Program-made: the position numbers and the translations under genes
In this document: in pieces, positions 8,831 to 15,821 of the stretch
How the letters are laid out: each line of letters begins with the position of its first letter
Numbering within the stretch: position 1 is the first letter of the stretch
Source: Simplicispira lacusdiani
GTDB lineage: Bacteria; Pseudomonadota; Gammaproteobacteria; Burkholderiales; Burkholderiaceae_C
Reading direction: 5' to 3'
Assembly (NCBI RefSeq): GCF_003604195.1
Contig: NZ_QXGR01000005.1
Location: 290,341-354,340 of the forward strand
Length of the DNA: 64,000 nucleotides
Notes under the pieces: generated by a model
Database searches by the model: none
Seen by the model: the letters and a program-made list of their open reading frames with translations, nothing else
Told to the model about the DNA's origin: nothing

Positions 8831-9991
8831 TTACCAGCGGTCTGAGCGCATGCGCAGCTCCCAGCTGCCGCGCCGCAACTCGTACACGCCCACGGCGGCG
8901 TAGCGCTGTTCGCCCTTGTCGTCCCAGGTCATGGTGCCCGTCACGGGGGCGTAGCCGTTGATGGCGTGCATGGCGGCGGTCACGTCCTTGGGCTTGACCG
9001 AGCGCGCCTTCTGCATGGCCGCCGAGAGCACATACATGCTGTCGTAGCTGTAGTGGCCGCCGTAGGCCGGGGGCTTCTTGAAGGCCTCCAGGTATTTTTC
9101 CAGGAACTGGCGCCCGGCCACGAACTCCTTGGCCTCCAGCACGGGCGAGGTGGCGTAGATGCCCTCGATCATGCCGCTGACCTTGATCATGTCGGTGGTC
9201 TTGACCGTGTCGCCGCCCAGCAGGCGCACGCGCGTGTAGTTGATCTTGCGCAGCGCCTCGATCAGCGCGATGACCTGGAAATCGTTCAGCGTGGACACCA
9301 TCACCTCGACACCCGCCTCCTTGAGCTTGGCCGCCAGGGCGTCGAAGGCCACGGTCTTGTCGTCGAACGACTCGCGCAGCACCACCTCCCGCTTCTCGGC
9401 CTTGAGCTGCGCCGCCGCGCCCTCAGTCAGGCCCTTGCCGTAAGGCGTGCCATCGTCCAGCGCGGCATAGCGCGAGGAGCCGAACTGCGAGGCCGCGAAC
9501 GAACCGATGGCGCGCGCCTGCAGGCTGTCGTTGGCCACCATGCGGAAGGTGGTGGACAGACCGAGCTGCGTGAACTTGGGGTTGGTGGAAATGGCGATCT
9601 GCGGGATCTCCTGTGCACCATAAATGGGCGCGGTCTCGATGCTCACGCCCGAATTGAGGTGCCCGATCACCGCCACCACGCCCGCATCCACGAGCTGCTG
9701 CGCCACGGCCTTGCCGGTGGCTGCGTCGGCCTTGTCGTCCACGGCCATCACTTCCAGCGTGACGCGCTTGCCGTCGATCGAATAATTGGCCTTGTTCAGC
9801 TCGGCCATCGCCAGGTTCACGCCATTGAGCAAATCCTGCCCCAGGGCGCTGAGCGGCCCGCTCAGCGGCTGCGCCACCCCGATCTTGATGGTGTCGGGAA
9901 TCTTGCTGCAACCCGTCAGCAGCCCGCCCGCCGCCAGGGGAGCGAGCGCAAGCCCGGCGGAAAACTGGCGCCGGTTCAAAGGTTTCGTCAT
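8831..9991 (-). CDS. LivK-like periplasmic substrate-binding lipoprotein
   Basis: 386 residues, type 1 periplasmic binding protein of the branched-chain amino acid/amide/urea class (IKIGVAQPLSGPLSALGQDLLNG...). The N-terminus has a twin-arginine-like NRRQF followed by a lipobox (LTGC), so the protein is exported and lipid-anchored. The start at 9991 is chosen because it opens the signal peptide and has GGAG upstream. No permease or ATPase genes are adjacent. It is transcribed divergently from nasT, and an NtrC-type box lies between them, which suggests nitrogen control. It might bind an amide, urea or amino acid. The pairing with an ANTAR regulator recalls AmiC/AmiR, but AmiC is cytoplasmic and this protein is not. 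Confidence 0.88.
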   Translation of the reverse strand: MTKPLNRRQFSAGLALAPLAAGGLLTGCSKIPDTIKIGVAQPLSGPLSALGQDLLNGVNLAMAELNKANYSIDGKRVTLEVMAVDDKADAATGKAVAQQLVDAGVVAVIGHLNSGVSIETAPIYGAQEIPQIAISTNPKFTQLGLSTTFRMVANDSLQARAIGSFAASQFGSSRYAALDDGTPYGKGLTEGAAAQLKAEKREVVLRESFDDKTVAFDALAAKLKEAGVEVMVSTLNDFQVIALIEALRKINYTRVRLLGGDTVKTTDMIKVSGMIEGIYATSPVLEAKEFVAGRQFLEKYLEAFKKPPAYGGHYSYDSMYVLSAAMQKARSVKPKDVTAAMHAINGYAPVTGTMTWDDKGEQRYAAVGVYELRRGSWELRMRSDRW

Positions 9992-10098
9992 GCTGGGAAC
10001 TCCGTCCGTGTAAAGAATGTGACAGCGGGTATATAAGACCCCGCCCCAAACCCCTACCGGGTAAGCCCTGCCCATTAGCAACTTTCAGGTATCGCAAG

Positions 10099-10113
10099 GC
10101 ACTGCGATGGTGC
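10099..10113. promoter_or_regulatory. NtrC-type binding site
   Basis: Perfect GCAC-N7-GTGC dyad, the core of NtrC/NRI enhancer sites. It lies in the divergent gap between the LivK-like gene and nasT. Confidence 0.65.
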
Positions 10114-10142
10114 ACTAATACACCGCCACGGCGCGACCATGA

Positions 10143-10158
10143 TGGCATGAATATTGCT
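10143..10158 (+). promoter_or_regulatory. Sigma-54-like -24/-12 element overlapping the nasT 5' end
   Basis: TGGCAT-N5-TTGCT with GG and GC separated by exactly ten bases. It covers the upstream ATG at 10147, so if it is used, translation must begin further down (10171). It could be a chance match; the -24 half differs from TGGCAC by one base. Confidence 0.45.
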
Positions 10159-10170
10159 TCACAACATGCC

Positions 10171-10797
10171 ATGAATGAGGCTTTGCGCATCGTGGTGGTG
10201 GCCCCCGACCTCGCCATCACCGACCCCGACGACGAACACGCCGTGCAGCAGGCCGCGCGCTCGCGCATGCTGCGCATCGGCCTGCTGGAGGCCAACTTCA
10301 ACCTCGTGGCCACGCTGCCGGCCGACGTTTTCCTGGCCGACCGGCTGGCGCAGCTGCAGCCCGACCTGATCATCGTGGACACCGAAAGCGAGGCGCGCGA
10401 CGCGCTGGAGCATGTGGTGCTGGCCACGCGCGACGCGCGCCGCCCCATCGTCATGTTCACCAACGACGACGACACCACCCATGTGAAGGACGCCGTGGCC
10501 GCCGGCGTGTGCGCCTACATCGTGGCGGGGCTGGCGCCCCAGCGCATCCGGCCCATCCTCGACGTGGCCATGGCCCGCTTCGCGCACGAACAGGCCCTGC
10601 GCGCCGAACTGGCCGACGCCCGGACCGAGCTGCAGGACCGCAAGACCATCGACCGCGCCAAGGGCCTGCTCATGCAGCGCCAAGGCCTGAGCGAACAAGC
10701 CGCCTACGAGAAGCTGCGCAAGACCGCCATGGACAAGGGCTTGAAGCTGGGCGAGGTGGCGCGGCGCATGCTGGACATGGCGGACCTGCTGGGATAG
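10171..10797 (+). CDS. nasT: ANTAR-domain antiterminator NasT
   Basis: About 208 residues. A receiver-like domain (LRIVVVAPDL..., DLIIVDTES, IVMFTNDDD) precedes a coiled segment and a C-terminal ANTAR RNA-binding domain (DRKTIDRAKGLLMQRQGLSE...AYEKLRKTAM). ANTAR proteins bind paired hexaloop hairpins in leader RNAs and prevent termination; NasT does so for nitrate-assimilation operons, and two such leaders lie in this window (18573-18705, 23357-23459). In the family NasT is held inactive by the nitrate sensor NasS, but no NasS gene is adjacent. I prefer ATG 10171 (MNEALRIVVV) because it matches where the family begins and because the ATG at 10147 lies inside a sigma-54-like element; neither has a good ribosome site. 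Confidence 0.9.
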   Translation: MNEALRIVVVAPDLAITDPDDEHAVQQAARSRMLRIGLLEANFNLVATLPADVFLADRLAQLQPDLIIVDTESEARDALEHVVLATRDARRPIVMFTNDDDTTHVKDAVAAGVCAYIVAGLAPQRIRPILDVAMARFAHEQALRAELADARTELQDRKTIDRAKGLLMQRQGLSEQAAYEKLRKTAMDKGLKLGEVARRMLDMADLLG

Positions 10798-10803
10798 CGC
10801 AGC

Positions 10804-11412
10804 TCAGCCCCGCTGCGGCCCCGGCGTGCGCGCCACGTTCATCACCCAGCACACCATCGCGAAATACCCTGCCAGCGTGAGCAGCTCGACCAGCCCGGCC
10901 TCGCCCCACTGCGCCTGCGCCTGGGCATAGGTGGCCTCGCCGATTCGGTGCGCGGCCAGCAGCTCGCGCGCCACCCGTGCCGCCAGCGCCAGCGCCGGGT
11001 CCAGATCCGGTGGCAGCGCGGAGCGCGTGGCCAGGGCCTCCAGCGCGGCCACGGGCACCCCGGCGCGCACGGCCAGGGGGTGGTGCATCTCCCACTCGAA
11101 GACGTTCTCCGTCTCCCGCGCGACGACGCAGATCGTCCACTCGCGCAGCGCGGCGTCCAGCGTGCCCTCGTAGCGCAGTGTCTCACCCAGCTTCGCCGCC
11201 GCGCGCAGCAGCGGCGGGCGGTGCAGCAACGGGCGGAAAGGCCCGTACACCCCGCCACGCGGGCCGTTGATCAATTCATCGGCGGCGGCCTGCTGGTCCG
11301 CATCCAGCACGGGCGGCGGCGCCAGGCGTTCGGCCTGCCCCGCCTCGGGGAAGGCCAATGCGCGGGCCGATGAGAAATCCAAAGGCATGGAAGGGTTCAC
11401 GGCGCGCTCCAT
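10804..11412 (-). CDS. Carboxymuconolactone decarboxylase / AhpD-like family protein
   Basis: 202 residues. The core region (DAALREWTICVVARETENVFEWEMHHPLA...AGV) matches the CMD fold used by gamma-carboxymuconolactone decarboxylase and related enzymes. The CxxC thiol pair of AhpD is absent, so peroxidase function is unlikely. Its ATG overlaps the stop of the nitronate monooxygenase gene (TGATG), indicating translational coupling and a shared pathway. The substrate is unknown. Confidence 0.82.
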   Translation of the reverse strand: MERAVNPSMPLDFSSARALAFPEAGQAERLAPPPVLDADQQAAADELINGPRGGVYGPFRPLLHRPPLLRAAAKLGETLRYEGTLDAALREWTICVVARETENVFEWEMHHPLAVRAGVPVAALEALATRSALPPDLDPALALAARVARELLAAHRIGEATYAQAQAQWGEAGLVELLTLAGYFAMVCWVMNVARTPGPQRG

Positions 11413-12398
11413 CACGGTTGCCCTCCAATGGCAGCCGCCTGCCGCGCCAGGCATTGCGCAGCCTCGTCCGCCATGCGCTCGACGATCACGGCGGCCGGCT
11501 CGATGGCGTGGATGACGCCCGCCGCCTCGCCAAACCAGACCCCCGTGTACTCCGCGTCGCCGGCGGCGAAGGCCTGGCGGTAGCGCGGCCCCTCCACCGC
11601 CACGGCGCGCTCCAGGTCGGCCTCGTGGCCATGCCAGCGGTCGGTGAAGGCGTTGCGCCGGATGCGCGCCGTGAAGCCCCGGGGCCAGGCGATCTGGCGC
11701 GCGATGTCGGCCACGGTGGTGCGCAGCGTGCCGTCGCCATCGGTCTCCAGGATGGCCTGGTGGTGGCCCGGCTGCACCAGCGCCTCGGTGGAGGCCCACA
11801 ACCGCGTGCCCAGCAGCACGCCATCGGCGCCCAGCGCCAGCGAAGCAGCCAGCCCCCGCCCATCGCCAATGCCGCCGGCGGCCAGCAGCAGCGTGCCCGG
11901 CGCGTGCGTGGCCAGGTAGTCGGCCGCCTCGGGCACGAAGCTCAGCGTGCCGCGCGCGGCGCCGTGCCCGCCGGCCTCGGCCCCCTGCGCCACCACGATG
12001 TCGGCCTGCACCTCCACCGCGTCCATCACATGGCCCAAGTCCTGGCACTGGCAAATCACGCGGGCCCCGGCGGCGCGGATCTCGTCCACGAACGGCCGTG
12101 GGTCGCCGAACGACAGCATCACCGCCGCCGGGCGGTGCCGGAGCACATCGGTCAGCAGCGACGGCGACTTGCGCAGCGACCAGGTGATGAAGCCTACGCC
12201 CACGCGCGCCCCGGCGGCGGCCTCGAACTGCGCCTCCAGCCAGGCCGGGTCGCCATAGCCGCCACCGATCAACCCCAGGCCGCCAGCGCGGCTCACGGCC
12301 GCCGCGAGGGCACCGCCCCCCGCGAAGGCCATGGGTGCGGACACCACCGGGTGTCGCAAATCCAGCATCCGGGTCAGCCGGGTCGTGAGCGTTGCCAT
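11412..12398 (-). CDS. Nitronate monooxygenase / 2-nitropropane dioxygenase-like
   Basis: 328-residue FMN TIM-barrel enzyme that oxidises alkyl nitronates to carbonyl compounds and nitrite. Visible features are HPVVSAPMAFAGGG at the start, the catalytic-His region AQGAEAGGHGAARG, and the FMN-phosphate loops AAGGIGDGRGLA and GADGVLLGTRLW. It is co-transcribed with the CMD-like gene and divergent from a LysR regulator at 12481 that probably controls both. Release of nitrite would suit the nitrogen-assimilation genes downstream, but that link is inference. Confidence 0.87.
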   Translation of the reverse strand: MATLTTRLTRMLDLRHPVVSAPMAFAGGGALAAAVSRAGGLGLIGGGYGDPAWLEAQFEAAAGARVGVGFITWSLRKSPSLLTDVLRHRPAAVMLSFGDPRPFVDEIRAAGARVICQCQDLGHVMDAVEVQADIVVAQGAEAGGHGAARGTLSFVPEAADYLATHAPGTLLLAAGGIGDGRGLAASLALGADGVLLGTRLWASTEALVQPGHHQAILETDGDGTLRTTVADIARQIAWPRGFTARIRRNAFTDRWHGHEADLERAVAVEGPRYRQAFAAGDAEYTGVWFGEAAGVIHAIEPAAVIVERMADEAAQCLARQAAAIGGQP

Positions 12399-12480
12399 GG
12401 GTTTTCTCCTGTTGTTCCGTGCATTGGACCGGCATTCATGGTTCTTTTCAAATGAATTTTTCTGAACTACATTTCTTTAA

Positions 12481-13335
12481 ATGAGAAGTATCGACCTCGA
12501 TTCGCTGGAGATCTTCCGCGCCGTGGTGCGCGAGGGCGGCATCGTGCGCGCCGCCGCGCGCCTGCACCGCGTGCAGAGCAACATCACCACGCGCATCAAG
12601 CAGCTGGAGCAGCGGCTGGGCGTGCCCCTCTTCCAGCGGCAGGGGCGGGCGCTAGCGCTCACCGCGCCGGGCCAGGCCCTGCTGGTGCATGCCGAACAAC
12701 TGCTGCGCATGGCCGACGAGGCCGAGGCCGCCGTGCGCGCCATGCCGGTGCGCGGCCCGTTGCGCCTGGGGTCGATGGAGAGCACGGCGGGCAGCCGCCT
12801 GCCCCAGCTGCTGGCCCGCTTCCACCAGCGCCAGCCCGACATCGGCATCGAGCTACAAACCGGCACCACCGCCCTGCTGCTGCGCAAGCTGGCCGACCAT
12901 GCGCTGGACGCCGCCTTCGTGGGCGAGCCCTTCGCCATGGGCGAGCTGCAGTCGCGCATCGTTTTCGAGGAAGAACTGGTGCTCGTCACCGCCAAGCAGC
13001 ACGCGCCCGTGCGGCGCGCCACCGACCTCGACGCCAGCACCATCCTGGCCTTCGCGCAGGGCTGCTCGTACCGCAAGCGCCTGGAGGAATGGTTCGCGCT
13101 CGACGGCACCCGGCCCGAGCGCGTGATGGAGCTGGCCAGCTACCAGGCCATCATCGCCTGCGCGGCCGCTGGCACCGGCTGCGGCATCGTGCCCGCCTCG
13201 CTGCTGGGCGCCCTGCACGCCGCGAAAGACATCCGCCAGCACCCGCTGCCCGAGCCGCTGCGCCAGAACCGCACGCACCTCGTCTGGAGCGGCGACCCCA
13301 GCCCGGCGCTGCGGCAATTCCTCGACGCGATCTGA
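12481..13335 (+). CDS. LysR-family transcriptional regulator
   Basis: 284 residues. The N-terminal winged helix (LDSLEIFRAVVREGGIVRAA...RLHRVQSNITTRIKQLE) is followed by a periplasmic-binding-like effector domain (GPLRLGSMESTAGSRLP...). It is divergent from the nitronate monooxygenase operon across an AT-rich 82 bp gap, the usual arrangement for LysR proteins and their targets. The effector is unknown. Confidence 0.92.
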   Translation: MRSIDLDSLEIFRAVVREGGIVRAAARLHRVQSNITTRIKQLEQRLGVPLFQRQGRALALTAPGQALLVHAEQLLRMADEAEAAVRAMPVRGPLRLGSMESTAGSRLPQLLARFHQRQPDIGIELQTGTTALLLRKLADHALDAAFVGEPFAMGELQSRIVFEEELVLVTAKQHAPVRRATDLDASTILAFAQGCSYRKRLEEWFALDGTRPERVMELASYQAIIACAAAGTGCGIVPASLLGALHAAKDIRQHPLPEPLRQNRTHLVWSGDPSPALRQFLDAI

Positions 13336-13368
13336 CGGCGACGAGGCCTGGCCGTTGGCGGGCGCCCT

Positions 13369-14031
13369 TCACGCGCCGCCGGGCCCAGTGCCCTCCATGG
13401 CCCGCTGCACCCAATCGGCCATCGCGGCGGAGGCCTCGCGCTGCTCCGCCCGCAAGCCCGCCACCGTGCCCCGCCGGTCCTCCAGGGCCTCGTCCTGGCT
13501 GGCCTTGCACTTGGCCTCCAGCCGGTCGATGGGGATCTCGATGCCCACGATGGCCCGCAACTGCTTGTCGATGTAGTCCGCCGGGGCATCGCCCACCTGC
13601 CAGGGCCGTGGGCGCCCGGCCTCGTGGGCCTGGGTCAGGCGGTTGAGCAGGCCCAGCAGCCAGGCCGGGTCGTCCACCACCCGCGCCGTGCCATGCGCGT
13701 TCACGGCCAGGTAGTTCCAGGTGGGCACCACCTTGCCGTGCTCCGCCTTGCCCGGGTACCAGCCCGGCGTGATGTAGGCCTGCGGCCCGCGAAACATCAC
13801 CACCGACGGCACGCCCGCGCCCAATGCGCGCCACACAGGATTGGCGCGCGACACATGGCACATCAGCGTGCCGTGCTCGCCCCGGCTGCGGTCCAGCACG
13901 AAGGGCACATGGTTGGCGATGAGCCCGCCCTCCGCCTGGCACACCCAGGCCCCCAGCGCATGCGCCTCGATCAGCGCAAAGACCTCTTCGCGGTCCGTCC
14001 ACTGGTGTTGTTTTCTAACGTACATGAACAC
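13369..14031 (-). CDS. PaiB-like FMN-binding regulatory protein
   Basis: 220 residues. It resembles PaiB of Bacillus subtilis, a split-barrel flavin-binding protein described as a negative regulator of sporulation and protease genes. Motifs include HALGAWVCQAEGGLIANHVPF, MCHVSRANPVW, YITPGWYPGK and VPTWNYLAVNAHG. The molecular role in proteobacteria is poorly defined. It begins three bases after the exporter gene stops on the same strand, so it is probably co-transcribed with it. Confidence 0.87.
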   Translation of the reverse strand: MFMYVRKQHQWTDREEVFALIEAHALGAWVCQAEGGLIANHVPFVLDRSRGEHGTLMCHVSRANPVWRALGAGVPSVVMFRGPQAYITPGWYPGKAEHGKVVPTWNYLAVNAHGTARVVDDPAWLLGLLNRLTQAHEAGRPRPWQVGDAPADYIDKQLRAIVGIEIPIDRLEAKCKASQDEALEDRRGTVAGLRAEQREASAAMADWVQRAMEGTGPGGA

Positions 14032-14034
14032 CCC

Positions 14035-14682
14035 TCACATTGCCAAAAATGCATGCCGCACCAACAGCCCGGCCAGCACAAACATCGTGGCCCCAATCAG
14101 CGCGTCGAGCACCTGCCACGCCCGGGGCCGCGCGAACCACGGCGCCAGCCAGCGCGCCCCGAAACCCAGCAGGCCAAACCACAGCAGGCTGGCACAACTC
14201 GCCCCCGCCACGAACCAGCCGCGCAGCGCCTGCGGCTGCTGAGCACCAATGCTGCCCATGAGCAGCACGGTATCCAGATAGACATGCGGGTTGAGCAGCG
14301 TGAACGCCGCCGCCTGCGCCAGGGCCGCGCCCCGGCCCAGCCCCGCGCCACTGGCCACTGCCTGCAACGCCCCCGCATGCCGCGCCCGGCGCAGCGCGCG
14401 CCAGCCGTACACGGCCAGGAACGCGGCCCCGGCCAGCGCCAGCGCGCGCGCCATGCCGGGCCGCTCGCCCAGCGCCTGCGCCATGCCCAGCACGCCCGCC
14501 GTGATGAACACCGCATCCGCCAGCGCGCAGAACAGCACCACGCTGCCCACATGCTCGCGGCGCAGGCCCTGGCGCAGCACGAAGGCGTTCTGCGCCCCAA
14601 TGGCCACGATGAGCCCCAAACACAAAACCAGGCCCTGTATGAACACAGGGGGAGCGAGGGCAGCGGTATCAAGCCAGTTCAT
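14035..14682 (-). CDS. LysE/ArgO-type amino acid exporter
   Basis: 215 residues with six predicted membrane helices. The first reads GLVLCLGLIVAIGAQNAFVLRQGL, including the conserved IGAQNAF(V/L) of LysE/ArgO. The middle carries FTLLNPHVYLDTVLL. It exports arginine or lysine. The regulator ArgP is encoded divergently 74 bp away, the classic pairing (argP-argO, lysG-lysE). Confidence 0.93.
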   Translation of the reverse strand: MNWLDTAALAPPVFIQGLVLCLGLIVAIGAQNAFVLRQGLRREHVGSVVLFCALADAVFITAGVLGMAQALGERPGMARALALAGAAFLAVYGWRALRRARHAGALQAVASGAGLGRGAALAQAAAFTLLNPHVYLDTVLLMGSIGAQQPQALRGWFVAGASCASLLWFGLLGFGARWLAPWFARPRAWQVLDALIGATMFVLAGLLVRHAFLAM

Positions 14683-14710
14683 GCCGCGCAGCTTGCCAGC
14701 CGCAATCAAT

Positions 14711-14727
14711 AAAGACAAACTGTCTTT
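14711..14727. promoter_or_regulatory. Candidate ArgP operator
   Basis: Perfect 7 bp inverted repeat AAAGACA/TGTCTTT with a three-base centre in the gap between the exporter gene and argP. Its position and AT-rich setting fit a LysR-type recognition site. Confidence 0.55.
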
Positions 14728-14756
14728 GCTTCATCCGCATTAACAAAACTAAATAC

Positions 14757-15653
14757 ATGCTGGACTATTCCGCGCTCTCTGCCTTGGCTGCTGTCATCCG
14801 CGAAGGGAGTTTCGAGCGCGCCGCGCGCACGCTCAATGTGACGCCCTCGGCCATCTCGCAGCGTATCCGCCTGCTGGAAGAGCGCGTGGGCTGCGCCCTG
14901 GTGGTGCGCGGCCAGCCCTGCCGCGCCACCGACACGGGCCGGCGCCTCTGCCAGCACACCGACCGCGTGCGCCTGTTGGAGCAGGAACTGCAAGGCGCCC
15001 TGCCCGCGCTGGCCCCGGAAGGCATCGCCCGCGTGCCGCTGCCCGTGGCGGTGAACGCCGACAGCCTGGCCACCTGGTTCGCCCCCGCCGTCGCCACCTT
15101 CGCGGCCCAGGCGCCCGTGCTGATGGAAGTGGCCGTGGACGACGAAACCCACACCGCCGAATGGCTGCGCAGCGGTGCCGTGCTCGCCGCCGTCACCGCC
15201 ACCGCCCGCCCCGCCACCGGCTGCAACAGCCAGCCCCTGGGCGCCATGCGCTACCGCGCCGCCGCCAGCCCCGCCTTCATGGCGCGCCATTTTGGGGAGG
15301 GCGTGACCGCCGGCACCCTGGCCCGCGCGCCCAGCCTGGTGTTCAGCCCCAAGGACGAACTCCAGGCCCGCTGGGCCCGGCGCCTGTGCCACCGGCATGT
15401 GGAACTGCCCCGGCACACGCTACCTTCGCCCCAAGCCTTTGCCACCGCCGCGCTGGCGGGCATGGGCTGGGGCATGCAGCTGGAGGTGCTGGTGGCGCAG
15501 CATTTGAAGGACGGCACGCTGGTCGAACTGGTGCCGGATACGCCGCTGGATGTGCCGCTGTATTGGCAGCAGGCGCGGGCGGCTTCGGGGGTGCTGGAGG
15601 GGTTAAGCCGGGTGGTAGCGGAGGCGGCGCGCGGGGTGCTACGGACGGTTTAA
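14757..15653 (+). CDS. argP: ArgP/LysG-type LysR regulator
   Basis: 298 residues. It begins MLDYSALSALAAVIREGSFERAARTL with the LysR winged helix (TPSAISQRIRLLEERVG), and the effector domain has the ArgP-like ending (GMGWGMQLEVLVAQHLKDGTLVEL). It senses basic amino acids and activates the divergent exporter gene. Assignment rests on overall similarity and the partner gene. Confidence 0.9.
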   Translation: MLDYSALSALAAVIREGSFERAARTLNVTPSAISQRIRLLEERVGCALVVRGQPCRATDTGRRLCQHTDRVRLLEQELQGALPALAPEGIARVPLPVAVNADSLATWFAPAVATFAAQAPVLMEVAVDDETHTAEWLRSGAVLAAVTATARPATGCNSQPLGAMRYRAAASPAFMARHFGEGVTAGTLARAPSLVFSPKDELQARWARRLCHRHVELPRHTLPSPQAFATAALAGMGWGMQLEVLVAQHLKDGTLVELVPDTPLDVPLYWQQARAASGVLEGLSRVVAEAARGVLRTV

Positions 15654-15821
15654 AAACCACCAAAAGGGAATGCCGAAATCAGGCTGGTTGCTGTCTTCGG
15701 TCCGAGTCCTGTGATCGGTGGTCAGGTGTCGCATAACGGACGTTCAACACCACGAAGGGGCTTTGGGCTTGCCCCGTTCAGCCTGAGCCCTGCAGGTTCA
15801 ACCCAGCCCATCACCTCAAGC

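Noticed and set aside
12399..12480. A defined LysR operator between nitronate monooxygenase and its regulator
   Set aside because: The gap is AT-rich with short TTCA/TGAA and CATTT/AAATG half sites, but none is long or perfect enough to call.
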